A stretch of DNA of 13,910 nt from Deltaproteobacteria bacterium. Its GTDB lineage: Bacteria; Myxococcota; UBA796; SXON01. Numbering within the stretch: position 1 is the first letter of the stretch; each line of letters opens with the position of its first letter. The stretch covers positions 1 through 13,910 of the forward strand of contig CANKNP010000108.1 of assembly GCA_947483545.1 (NCBI GenBank), read 5' to 3'. Both the position numbers and the translations under genes were made by a program. Below are positions 6,976-13,910 of this stretch, one piece after another. Below the pieces are notes generated by a model. That model saw only the letters and a program-made list of their open reading frames with translations, was not told where the DNA came from and did no database searches.

Positions 6976-8162
6976 TTGAGCGCGACCTTCGCGGGTGGGA
7001 GGCCCCGGACGGCGAGCCAGAAGTCCGCCCAGCCGTGGAACGTCGCGGGGCGGTCCACGCCCTCGGCGGAGATCGACAGGAGCACGCCGACGGCCGCCAG
7101 GTTCATCATCATGGCGGAGGCGCCGTAGCTCATGAACGGGAGCACGAGACCCTTCGGCGGGACGACGCTCATCACGACTCCGAGGTTGAGACAGGCTTGG
7201 CCGACGAGCATCACGGTGAACGTGCTTGCAAGGACCGAGCCAAAGGCGTCGGGCGCACGGCGTGCGATCCGGAAACCCAAGTGCGCCAGCCCGACGTAGC
7301 AGGCGATCAGCGTGAGCACGCCGATCAAGCCCAGCTCCTCGCCGAGCACCGCCGCGATGAAGTCGTTGTACGGCTCCGGCAGGAACAACAGCTTGGCCAT
7401 GCTCTGGCCCATGCCACGGCCGACGAGCCCGCCCTGGTGCATCGCGAGGAGCGACTGGCAGACCTGGTAGCCATCCCCCGAGCAGTCTTCAAACGGCGCC
7501 ATGAAGCTCATGAGTCGCTTCATCCGATACGGCTCCATGGCCGCGACGATGCCAAGCCCAATCACCCCGACAGCGCCCAGCACCGTCATCCAGGCGGTGC
7601 GCAATCCCGCGAGCGCGTACATCACACAACAGAGCACAAATACGATCGCCGTGGAGCCGAAGTCCGGCTGGAGCACAATCGCGAGCAACTGGGGCGCGAC
7701 GAGCCCGATGGAGATCAAGATCGTGCGTGGGTTGTGGATGTCCCCGCGGTTGCGGTGCAGCCAGGTGCCCAGCGCGATGAGGGTGGCCAACTTGGTGAAT
7801 TCGGCGGGCTGAAAATGCAGGGGACCGAGCTCGATCCAGCGGGTCGCCCCCTTGGCCGAGTGAGAGATCACCGGGATGTGCACCATCATCAAGAGCACGA
7901 TCGAGGCCATCCAGAACGCGGGCGCCAAATCCCGGAGCTTGCGGTACGGCGTCGCGGCCAGGGCGACCATCGCCACAAGGCCGATCACGATGGCGACCCC
8001 CTGTCGGATCACGTAGTGCCAGGCGTTCTTGTAGGTCTCCGCGGCGAGGAACCCGCTCGCGGAGTACATCATCAGCAGACCCCAGGAGACCAGCACAGCG
8101 GTCAGGCAGATGAGCCGCAAGTCGTACACGCGGCGGGGGACAGCAGGAGCGTTTTCAGTCAT
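6972..8162 (-). CDS. ftsW: SEDS peptidoglycan glycosyltransferase FtsW
   Basis: Polytopic membrane glycosyltransferase that polymerises lipid II at the septum together with FtsI. The 396-aa protein has about ten TM segments and the SEDS motifs GATRWIELG (105-113), QPAEFTKL (118-125), PDFGST (166-171), PEPYNDF with the invariant Asp at 267 (262-268), EELGLIG (275-281) and PPKGLVLPF..YGAS (335-349). The last motif and the genomic position favour FtsW over RodA. Unusual details are Asn in place of Thr just before the catalytic Asp (HTDF in many homologues, YNDF here) and two cysteines, C227 and C235, in the large periplasmic loop. ATG at 8162 overlaps murD by 8 bp, implying coupled translation. 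Confidence 0.96.
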   Translation of the reverse strand: MTENAPAVPRRVYDLRLICLTAVLVSWGLLMMYSASGFLAAETYKNAWHYVIRQGVAIVIGLVAMVALAATPYRKLRDLAPAFWMASIVLLMMVHIPVISHSAKGATRWIELGPLHFQPAEFTKLATLIALGTWLHRNRGDIHNPRTILISIGLVAPQLLAIVLQPDFGSTAIVFVLCCVMYALAGLRTAWMTVLGAVGVIGLGIVAAMEPYRMKRLMSFMAPFEDCSGDGYQVCQSLLAMHQGGLVGRGMGQSMAKLLFLPEPYNDFIAAVLGEELGLIGVLTLIACYVGLAHLGFRIARRAPDAFGSVLASTFTVMLVGQACLNLGVVMSVVPPKGLVLPFMSYGASAMMMNLAAVGVLLSISAEGVDRPATFHGWADFWLAVRGLPPAKVALK

Positions 8163-9507
8163 CGGTCAGCCCTTTCACCAGGGCGGCGAAAGCGCGGCCA
8201 CGGTGTTCAAAGTCGGAGAATTCATCAAAGCTGGAGCAAGCTGGGGAGAGCAGGACAGCGTCGCCGGGCCGGGCAAGGCCCGCAGCGGCTCGTACGGCCG
8301 CTTCGAGGTTGGGGACGACCTGGGGCGACAGCCCAGCGCGCTCCAGACCCTCGGCGATCAGCGACCCCGCCTCCCCAAAACACACGATCGCGCGGGCCTG
8401 ACGGAGCGGATGGGCGAGGCGCTCATAATCTGCGCCCGCCTTGCCGCGCCCGCCGAGCAAAACGACGGTGGGGCGATCTGCGCTCTCCAACGCGACGAGG
8501 GTGCTCTCAATGTTGGTCGCCTTCGAGTCATTCACCCAACACACGCCGCCGGGCCGCTCACAGACCACCTCCATGCGGTGCGGCAACCCGGTGAGCCCCG
8601 AGAGTTGGATGCTCTCCCTGGGAACGCCCCCGCAGGCGGCCAACAGCGCGGCGGCGGCCACGTTCGCGCGGTTGTGACGCCCCGGCAGGGTGAAGCCCTG
8701 GAGCGAGATCGATCCGGCCCCGGGGATCTCCCCGAAGGTCAGAAGATCGCCTTCGATGCGGACCCCGGGCCAATCGCCCAGGTAGGCCCGAGCGCCCGGG
8801 AGCACATCACACAGCCGCTCCAACCGGGCGTCCAGGCCCGGCAGGATCTGCCAATCGCCTGGGACCATCTTGGCGAACATCCGGCACTTGTGCTCCGCGT
8901 AGGCGTCGAGCGAGCCGTGGCGCTCCAAATGGTCCGGGGTCAGGTTCAGGATCGCCGCAGCGCGCGGGTGAAAGTCGCCGGGGAGCTCCATCTGGTAGCT
9001 GGAGACCTCGACGGCGAGCGCCTCGAAGCCCTGGTCCACGGCCTCGGAGAGCGGGAGCCCCAGGTTTCCACCGGTGAACGTACGGAGGCCGGCACGCGCG
9101 AGGATCTGGCCCAGCAGGTGGACCGTCGTAGACTTGCCGTTCGTGCCGCTCACCGCAAGCAACAGCGGTGGCTTTTCAGCTGCTTCAAGGACCGCAGCGG
9201 CAAATCCCAGCTCGCCGACCACCGCTACGCCCGCCGCGACGGCCGCCGCCACGTCGGGCTGGGCGGCGGGCACCCCCGGGGAGACGATCACCAGGTCCGC
9301 GGTGGTGAAATCTGTCCGTCGGTGCTCCCCATAGATCGAGACCGCGCCCTCGACCTCTGTTGCGTTGGCCCGGAGATCCGTGCACGTCACCTTCGCGCCC
9401 CGCCGAATGGCCACCTTCGCGGCTGCGATCCCCGAGCGCGCCATCCCGACCACCGTCACACGGCGCCCGACGAGGTCGGCGTAGTTTGGGGTGGTCAAGG
9501 GCCTCAC
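8155..9507 (-). CDS. murD: UDP-N-acetylmuramoylalanine--D-glutamate ligase (MurD)
   Basis: Cytoplasmic ATP-dependent ligase that adds D-glutamate to UDP-MurNAc-L-Ala. The 450-aa protein shows VTVVGMARSGIAAA (17-30), the P-loop GTNGKSTT (121-128), GGNLG (146-150), EVSSYQME (167-174), NLTPDHLERHG (188-198), a following K207 in the position usually carbamylated in Mur ligases, GRHNRANVAAA (277-287), NDSKATN (326-332) and LGGRGK (351-356). The C-terminal LLSPACSSFDEF block is also typical of MurD. The start is GTG at 9507, forming a GTGA overlap with the mraY stop. The length is normal and no key residue is missing. Confidence 0.97.
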   Translation of the reverse strand: MRPLTTPNYADLVGRRVTVVGMARSGIAAAKVAIRRGAKVTCTDLRANATEVEGAVSIYGEHRRTDFTTADLVIVSPGVPAAQPDVAAAVAAGVAVVGELGFAAAVLEAAEKPPLLLAVSGTNGKSTTVHLLGQILARAGLRTFTGGNLGLPLSEAVDQGFEALAVEVSSYQMELPGDFHPRAAAILNLTPDHLERHGSLDAYAEHKCRMFAKMVPGDWQILPGLDARLERLCDVLPGARAYLGDWPGVRIEGDLLTFGEIPGAGSISLQGFTLPGRHNRANVAAAALLAACGGVPRESIQLSGLTGLPHRMEVVCERPGGVCWVNDSKATNIESTLVALESADRPTVVLLGGRGKAGADYERLAHPLRQARAIVCFGEAGSLIAEGLERAGLSPQVVPNLEAAVRAAAGLARPGDAVLLSPACSSFDEFSDFEHRGRAFAALVKGLTDD

Positions 9508-10607
9508 CGGAGCTTCAACGTGGACAGCGCGACGAGCGCGAGCAGCGCGGAGATGATCCAGAACCGAACGATGATCTTGGGCTCCGACCAGCCCTGCTTC
9601 TCGTAGTGGTGATGGATCGGCGCCATCAGGAACACCCGACGCTTGAACCGCTTGAACACGAAGACCTGGATCAACACGGAGAGGGTCTCCAGAACGAAGA
9701 TGCCACCGACCAACGCCAGGAGTAGCTCGTGCTTGGTGAGCACCGCGAGGATGCCCAGCGCGCCGCCCAGCCCGAGCGATCCGACATCGCCCATGAAAAT
9801 CTGCGCCGGGTAGCAGTTGTACCAGAGGAACCCGAGCCCGGCGCCGACGATCGCGAGCGCGAAAATGGACAGCTCGCCGGCCCCTTCGACGTGCGGAATG
9901 TTCAGATACGTCGCAAATTCCGTGTGCCCCGCCACGTAGGCCAGCACCGCAAACGTGCCCGCCGACGTGATCGTGCTGCCGATCGCCAACCCGTCCAGCC
10001 CGTCGGTCAGATTGACCGCGTTGGAGCTCCCGACCAAGATGAACACGCCGATGCCGACGTAGGCCCAGCCCAGCAGCGTGGGCGCGCCCTCATACAAGTT
10101 CGCGAAGTCGATGATCGCGTGCTTCAAGAACGGCACGTGAAATTCGGCGTCCATCAGACCGGTCTGGTAGGCGTACCCGAGCACGCCGCACCCAATCACA
10201 AATTGCCACACCAGCTTCCACCGTCCAGCGAGGCCATCCGCGCTCCGCTCCATGACCTTCTTCCAATCGTCCACAAACCCGATCGCCGCATACCCGAGCG
10301 TGACGGCGAGCACCATCCAGATCCGAGGCTCATCGACACGCGCCCACAGCAGCGTGGTGAGCGCGATCCCCAGGTGGATGACCGCCCCGCCCATCGTCGG
10401 CGTTCCGACCTTCGTCTCCAGGTGCTCCTGGGGTCCGTCGGTCCGGATGATCTGCTCCATCCGCTGGCGACGCAGCCAGGTGATGAACGCGGGGTAGACG
10501 ATGTAGCAGAGCGATAGCGCCGTCACCATCGCACAGGCGCCCCGAAACGTGATGTACCGGAACACGTTGAAGGCGCCGCCGAGCGGGAGAAGCAGGTGGT
10601 AGATCAC
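9504..10607 (-). CDS. mraY: Phospho-N-acetylmuramoyl-pentapeptide transferase (MraY)
   Basis: Integral membrane enzyme that transfers phospho-MurNAc-pentapeptide to undecaprenyl phosphate, making lipid I. The 367-aa protein is full length with about ten TM segments. Diagnostic motifs are KVGTPTMGG (66-74), the Asp pair in FVDDWKK (111-117), NLTDGLDGLA (199-208), FMGDVGSLGLGG (271-282) and the histidine-rich PIHHHYEKQGW (330-340). The start is GTG at 10607, overlapping the murF stop as GTGA. A GAGGAG Shine-Dalgarno lies 8 nt upstream inside murF. Nothing unusual is visible. Confidence 0.98.
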   Translation of the reverse strand: MIYHLLLPLGGAFNVFRYITFRGACAMVTALSLCYIVYPAFITWLRRQRMEQIIRTDGPQEHLETKVGTPTMGGAVIHLGIALTTLLWARVDEPRIWMVLAVTLGYAAIGFVDDWKKVMERSADGLAGRWKLVWQFVIGCGVLGYAYQTGLMDAEFHVPFLKHAIIDFANLYEGAPTLLGWAYVGIGVFILVGSSNAVNLTDGLDGLAIGSTITSAGTFAVLAYVAGHTEFATYLNIPHVEGAGELSIFALAIVGAGLGFLWYNCYPAQIFMGDVGSLGLGGALGILAVLTKHELLLALVGGIFVLETLSVLIQVFVFKRFKRRVFLMAPIHHHYEKQGWSEPKIIVRFWIISALLALVALSTLKLR

Positions 10608-12025
10608 GGCGTGAGCTCCTCGGTCGTCGGGACATCAGCGGTCGCCGGACCCAGCCGACGCCAGTTTTCCAACACACGCTCCATGCGGGAGCCGCGGCTG
10701 CCCTTGATGAGCAGCGCATCGCCAGGTTGCAGCGCGAGCCCGGAGGATGGGTCGCTCAACGCCGCGCTCAGCGCCTCGACATCCGGAAAGATATGCAGAT
10801 TGGGGTTGGCGAGTTGGGCCGCCGCAGCCGACATCCGAGGGCCGGTGACACAAACCGTCAGACCGAACGTGAGGCCGAGCTGGAGGACCTCCACATGGGC
10901 TTGAGCCTCGCTCGGGCCCAGCTCCAACATGTCGCCGAGGGCAGCCACCCGCGTACGCGGCAAAACCGCGAGCGTACGCAACGCGGCGGACATCGAGATC
11001 ACGTTGGCATTGTAGGCATCGTCGATGACCAGCACCCCGTGGACGCGCTCGATCCGATTTCGCATGCCCTCGGGCTGAAACTTTCCAAGCGCGGGCCCCA
11101 GGTTGTTCCGCGGGATCCGGAGCACAAAACCCACCGCGATCGCGGCCAGCGCACACTCCGCGAGGTGCAACCCCGGGACGTCCAGCACCGCGCGCACGGC
11201 CCCCTCGGGGGTCTCGACCCGCAGGCGGGTTTGGAGCCGCTCGACGTCCACCGCGAGGTCCGTCAGCCGAATCTCACAATGCTCCCCGCGACCGAACCGC
11301 ACGACACGAACCCCCGCGGGCGTCGGCATCGCCGCGATCACCGGGTCGTCGTCGTTGACGATGCACACATCCCCCGGGCGGGCGCCGTCAAACAATTCTT
11401 GCTTCGCGAGGCCCACGCCTTCGATGGAGCCACACCCCTCGACGTGCGCCGCGCCGACGTTGGTGATCACCCGCACATCGGGCTGCGCGATGTCCTGCAG
11501 CAACGCGATCTCGCCGCGATGGTTCATGCCCAACTCAACGACCATCGCGACCGCATCCGGCGGCGTCGCACACAGGGTGAGCGGCACCCCGATGTGATTG
11601 TTCAAGTTCCCTTGGGTGCGATGGACGGGGCCGCCGGCAGGCTCCGCAGCCTCCAGCACAAGCGCGACCATGACCCGCGTGGTCGTCTTGCCGGCGCTGC
11701 CCGTGATCCCAACCACAGGACCGGTAAACCGGGCCCGCGCTGCGCGGCCGAGGTCCTGCAGCGCGGCCAAGGTGTCGGGCACGAGCACCAGCCCCCGCGT
11801 CCAGCCTTCGGGGACCCGCGAGCGGTCCGAGACCACCGCACCCGCGCAGCCCGCGGACTGTGCGTGCGCGAGAAAGTCGTGTCCGTCGAACTTGTCGCCG
11901 GTGAGCGCGATGAACCACCCATCCCGATGCAAGCGCCGTGTGTCGGTCAGCACGCTTCCGGGCGGACCCTCGTGGAGCAGGGCCCCGTGGGTAGCGAGGG
12001 CGATCTGATGGCCGTCAAAGATCAT
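10604..12025 (-). CDS. murF: UDP-N-acetylmuramoyl-tripeptide--D-alanyl-D-alanine ligase (MurF)
   Basis: Adds the D-Ala-D-Ala dipeptide made by Ddl to UDP-MurNAc-tripeptide, completing the cytoplasmic precursor. The 473-aa protein has the N-terminal DTRRLHRDGWFIAL block (28-41), GDKFDGHDF (43-51), the P-loop GSAGKTTT (109-116), QGNLNNHIGVP (138-148), ELGMNHRGEI (164-173), DDAYNAN (335-341), GDMLELG (364-370) and the C-terminal KGSRGSRME (441-449). I chose ATG at 12025 because it makes an ATGA overlap with the murE stop, has GAGG upstream, and begins at the usual MurF N-terminus. An in-frame ATG at 12055 would add ten residues from inside murE and is unlikely. The order murE-murF-mraY is classical. 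Confidence 0.97.
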   Translation of the reverse strand: MIFDGHQIALATHGALLHEGPPGSVLTDTRRLHRDGWFIALTGDKFDGHDFLAHAQSAGCAGAVVSDRSRVPEGWTRGLVLVPDTLAALQDLGRAARARFTGPVVGITGSAGKTTTRVMVALVLEAAEPAGGPVHRTQGNLNNHIGVPLTLCATPPDAVAMVVELGMNHRGEIALLQDIAQPDVRVITNVGAAHVEGCGSIEGVGLAKQELFDGARPGDVCIVNDDDPVIAAMPTPAGVRVVRFGRGEHCEIRLTDLAVDVERLQTRLRVETPEGAVRAVLDVPGLHLAECALAAIAVGFVLRIPRNNLGPALGKFQPEGMRNRIERVHGVLVIDDAYNANVISMSAALRTLAVLPRTRVAALGDMLELGPSEAQAHVEVLQLGLTFGLTVCVTGPRMSAAAAQLANPNLHIFPDVEALSAALSDPSSGLALQPGDALLIKGSRGSRMERVLENWRRLGPATADVPTTEELTP

Positions 12026-13506
12026 GGCTGGGCCTCGGCGAGGGCCGTTCGGCACACCTCACGGTCGTCGAACGGCAGTTGGGAATCGCCGATGGTCTGG
12101 GTGCGCTCGTGCCCCTTTCCGGCGATCAGCAAGGTGTCCCCTGGGCGGCAGGCTCCAACGGCCGCCCGGATCGCCGCCGCGCGGTCCGGCTCCACGACAG
12201 TGGCGCGATCGCCCAATCCCGGCAGGATCGCAGCGAGGATCGCCAGCGGGTCCTCCGACCGGGGGTTGTCCGAGGTGAGGTAGACGAGGTCTGCGGCCCG
12301 CGCGGCGATCCCCATGGGCACGCGCTTTCCTGCGTCACGGTCTCCGCCACAGCCGAACACCAGCAGCAACCGGCCCGCGGTGAGGGGCCGAAGCACGGCC
12401 AGCACCCGCTTCAGCGCATCATCCGTGTGGGCGTAGTCCACGAAGGCTGCGATGCCCCGGGCGTTCTCGACCCGCTCCAGCCGGCCGGGGACCCCGGGAA
12501 AGCTCGCGATCCCAGCGAGAATGCTCAGGGTGTCGATGCCGACGGCATGGGCCAGCGCCCAGGCGCACAGCACGTTCTCGGCGTTGTGGTCGCCGACGAG
12601 AGAGGTCTGGGCGAGGTGCTCGGCCTGCGTCGGATCCACGATCCGCAAGCTCATCCCTCGGGCGGTCGCGCTCAAAATCGCCGCATTCCAGGTCGCCGAC
12701 CCGCGGTCGGGGCCGACCCGGAAGGACTGTCGAACCGCCCCCGGCACCGGGCACGCACCCAGATCGGCGTTCAGCACCGCCGTCGCCCCGGGGCGCAAGA
12801 GATCCGCGAACAGGCGTGCCTTCGACTCGCCATAGGCCTCCATCGTGCCGTGATAGTCGAGGTGATCGCGGGTCAAGTTGGTGTACGCCGCCGCGGAGAA
12901 CGTGGTGCCATCCACGCGGTGCGCGGCGAGGCCGATGGAGCTCACCTCCATGGCGACGAGGCGGGCCCCCCGGTCCCGAAACGTCGCGAACAACCGTTGA
13001 AGTTGAGGCGCGGTCGGCGTGGTGTGCCCGTGTTCCGCGCCTCCGGTGCGCCCGCTGTCACCGAGGGTCTCGCCGTCGAGCATGTGCCCGGTCGTGCCGA
13101 TCACGCCGGCCGACCACCCGGCGGCCCGGGCCAGGTGTGCCACGAGGTGCGTCACGCTCGTCTTGCCGTTCGTGCCTGTGACCCCGACAACGATCATGGA
13201 TTCCGCAGGATGCCCCTCCACAGCCGCGCAGAGCGGGCCGAGCGCTTGAACGGTGGAGGCGACCCGTACGATCACGACCCCTGGCGGCGCCGCGACCTCC
13301 CGCTCGACGATGACCGCCGCAGCGCCCTCGGGCAGGTGGTCGTGTCCGTCGAACCGGGCGCCGGCGATGGCGACGAAGACATCGCCGGGGAGCACATCCT
13401 GGGTCCGATCGGTCACCCGGACGACGCGTACAGCCTCGGCGCGCCCGGAGAGGACGTGGGGGCGCAGCGCCTTCGGAAGGGAGCCGAGGAGCGAGGAGAG
13501 CAGCAT
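12022..13506 (-). CDS. murE: UDP-N-acetylmuramoyl-L-alanyl-D-glutamate ligase (MurE), probably meso-diaminopimelate type
   Basis: Cytoplasmic ligase that adds the third, cross-linking amino acid to the stem peptide. The 494-aa protein shows TDRTQDVLPGDVFVAI (32-47), the P-loop GTNGKT (111-116), HTTPTA (161-166), EVSSIGLAAHRV (187-198), NLTRDHLDYHGTME (210-223), GDHNAENVLCA (305-315), DYAHTDDAL (357-365), FGCGGDRD (384-391) and KGHE (464-467). The specificity motif DNPRSEDP (413-420) is of the DNPR type found in meso-diaminopimelate-adding enzymes, so an A1gamma-type Gram-negative wall is inferred. ATG at 13506 gives the usual family N-terminus (MLLSSLLGSLP), yet the bases just upstream are pyrimidine-rich (GGTCTTCCT) with no recognisable Shine-Dalgarno. 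Confidence 0.97.
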   Translation of the reverse strand: MLLSSLLGSLPKALRPHVLSGRAEAVRVVRVTDRTQDVLPGDVFVAIAGARFDGHDHLPEGAAAVIVEREVAAPPGVVIVRVASTVQALGPLCAAVEGHPAESMIVVGVTGTNGKTSVTHLVAHLARAAGWSAGVIGTTGHMLDGETLGDSGRTGGAEHGHTTPTAPQLQRLFATFRDRGARLVAMEVSSIGLAAHRVDGTTFSAAAYTNLTRDHLDYHGTMEAYGESKARLFADLLRPGATAVLNADLGACPVPGAVRQSFRVGPDRGSATWNAAILSATARGMSLRIVDPTQAEHLAQTSLVGDHNAENVLCAWALAHAVGIDTLSILAGIASFPGVPGRLERVENARGIAAFVDYAHTDDALKRVLAVLRPLTAGRLLLVFGCGGDRDAGKRVPMGIAARAADLVYLTSDNPRSEDPLAILAAILPGLGDRATVVEPDRAAAIRAAVGACRPGDTLLIAGKGHERTQTIGDSQLPFDDREVCRTALAEAQP

Positions 13507-13772
13507 AGGAAGACCGCGGGGAGCGGAGGGGGCAGGACGAAAGGAGGGAGGAGAGGGGGGGGTCTACAGGGACACCGCGATCCACAAAAGCGTTCAGCTA
13601 CTGCGGGTGGGTTGGTGACAGCATCACAGGGGTGCGGGGCGGCGAGGGAGCGGCTCCGGGGAGGGAAACTCACCCCGAGGACGTGACCCGAGACCAACCT
13701 TTTCGCTCGTTGGGAGAGCAAAGGCCCGCGTCCGCGGTGCCCTGTAGACCAGAGGGGATGTAAAAGAGCGAA
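13507..13772 (-). other. ftsI-murE intergenic spacer with pyrimidine-rich murE leader
   Basis: This 266-bp gap is the longest non-coding stretch in the window and contrasts with the overlapping genes downstream. It contains the inverted repeat annotated separately. Nearest murE, a purine-rich run on the plus strand (13507-13560, including eight consecutive G at 13555-13562) reads as C/T-rich leader in the transcript. A small CCAAC/GTTGG hairpin lies near 13695-13714. A GTGA/TCAC hairpin lies near 13615-13627. I see no convincing sigma70 promoter, no Shine-Dalgarno for murE and no credible small gene. Confidence 0.6.
13561..13750. repeat. 18-bp imperfect inverted repeat spanning 190 bp
   Basis: The plus-strand arm GGTCTACAGGGACACCGCG (13561-13579) is the reverse complement of CGCGGTGCCCTGTAGACC (13733-13750) except for one extra base (the A at 13572). 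In the minus-strand transcript the arms could pair as an 18-bp stem with a single bulged U, enclosing about 153 nt. Possible identities are a long-range RNA stem in the ftsI-murE leader, or the terminal inverted repeats of a small non-autonomous element. No transposase gene is present and I did not see an obvious flanking target duplication. Confidence 0.65.
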
Positions 13773-13910
13773 TCAGTCGAAGTGAAGCGAGATGGTCTCC
13801 CCCGCGCGGACAGGGGTGCCGGCGGCTGGAGACTGCTCGATGACCACGCCACTGCCGGAGACATCGAGCACAAGACCCGTGCCATCGAGTCCGGCCAGGG
13901 TGGACCGCAC
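13773..13910 (-). CDS. ftsI: FtsI / PBP with C-terminal PASTA domain, 3' end only
   Basis: The last 45 codons of a gene that continues beyond the right edge. The translated end runs through DGTGLVLDVSGSGVVIEQSP and on to AAGTPVRAGETISLHFD, then a TGA stop at 13775-13773. This has the PASTA pattern (GL...V.GSG.V..Q.P..GT.V..G) seen at the C-terminus of many penicillin-binding proteins. Because the next genes are murE and murF, the natural assignment is the septal transpeptidase FtsI (PBP3-like), which cross-links peptidoglycan made by FtsW. The catalytic domain is outside the window, so the ftsI call rests on the PASTA fold plus synteny. Confidence 0.8.
   Translation of the reverse strand: MRSTLAGLDGTGLVLDVSGSGVVIEQSPAAGTPVRAGETISLHFD

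Noticed and set aside
7035..13686. Long plus-strand ORFs opposite ftsW, murD, murF and murE (for example 7035-8594, 8110-9606, 10727-12283, 12079-13686)
   Set aside because: Antisense shadows of clearly identified mur genes, with low-complexity Arg/Gly/His-rich products and no recognisable family.
13507..13772. Small coding gene or tRNA in the ftsI-murE gap
   Set aside because: ORFs crossing this region run into murE in another frame or are low complexity. No cloverleaf-like arrangement or T-loop sequence was seen.

Overview
The window is the central and distal part of a division and cell-wall (dcw) cluster from a high-GC Gram-negative bacterium. Every supported gene lies on the minus strand, so transcription runs from the right edge to the left edge. 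The gene set and order, a PASTA domain at the end of FtsI, and a meso-diaminopimelate type MurE motif (DNPRSEDP) fit a deltaproteobacterial or Myxococcota-like lineage. That taxonomic guess is an inference and I hold it loosely.

Layout in transcription order: the 3' end of ftsI (13910-13773); a 266-bp spacer holding a long imperfect inverted repeat and a pyrimidine-rich murE leader; then a very tight block murE - murF - mraY - murD - ftsW - murC - murB-like - ddl (13506-3893). Neighbours in this block overlap by 4-8 bp, or by up to 46 bp at murB-like, or abut. Next come an AT-richer 82-bp gap with a promoter-like sequence, ftsQ (3810-3085), a 95-bp pyrimidine-rich gap, ftsZ (2989-1868), a two-TM RCK/TrkA-type protein (1864-830), an unrecognised multi-pass membrane protein (811-50), and a GC-rich hairpin at the left edge.

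Functionally, MurC, MurD, MurE and MurF build the UDP-MurNAc-pentapeptide (Ddl supplies D-Ala-D-Ala). MraY loads it onto undecaprenyl phosphate. FtsW and FtsI polymerise and cross-link septal peptidoglycan. FtsQ and FtsZ belong to the divisome that directs this.

Most of the window is ordinary. The deviations are: murG is absent from its usual place between ftsW and murC; ftsA is absent between ftsQ and ftsZ although FtsZ keeps its C-terminal tether peptide; the gene in the murB slot looks like a compact, probably non-catalytic MurB relative; a channel-like RCK protein without a TVGYG filter follows ftsZ by 3 bp; and the ftsI-murE spacer carries an 18-bp long-range inverted repeat. I found no mobile element with a transposase, no CRISPR array, no tRNA or rRNA, and no plausible plus-strand gene. 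The long plus-strand ORFs are antisense shadows typical of high-GC DNA.
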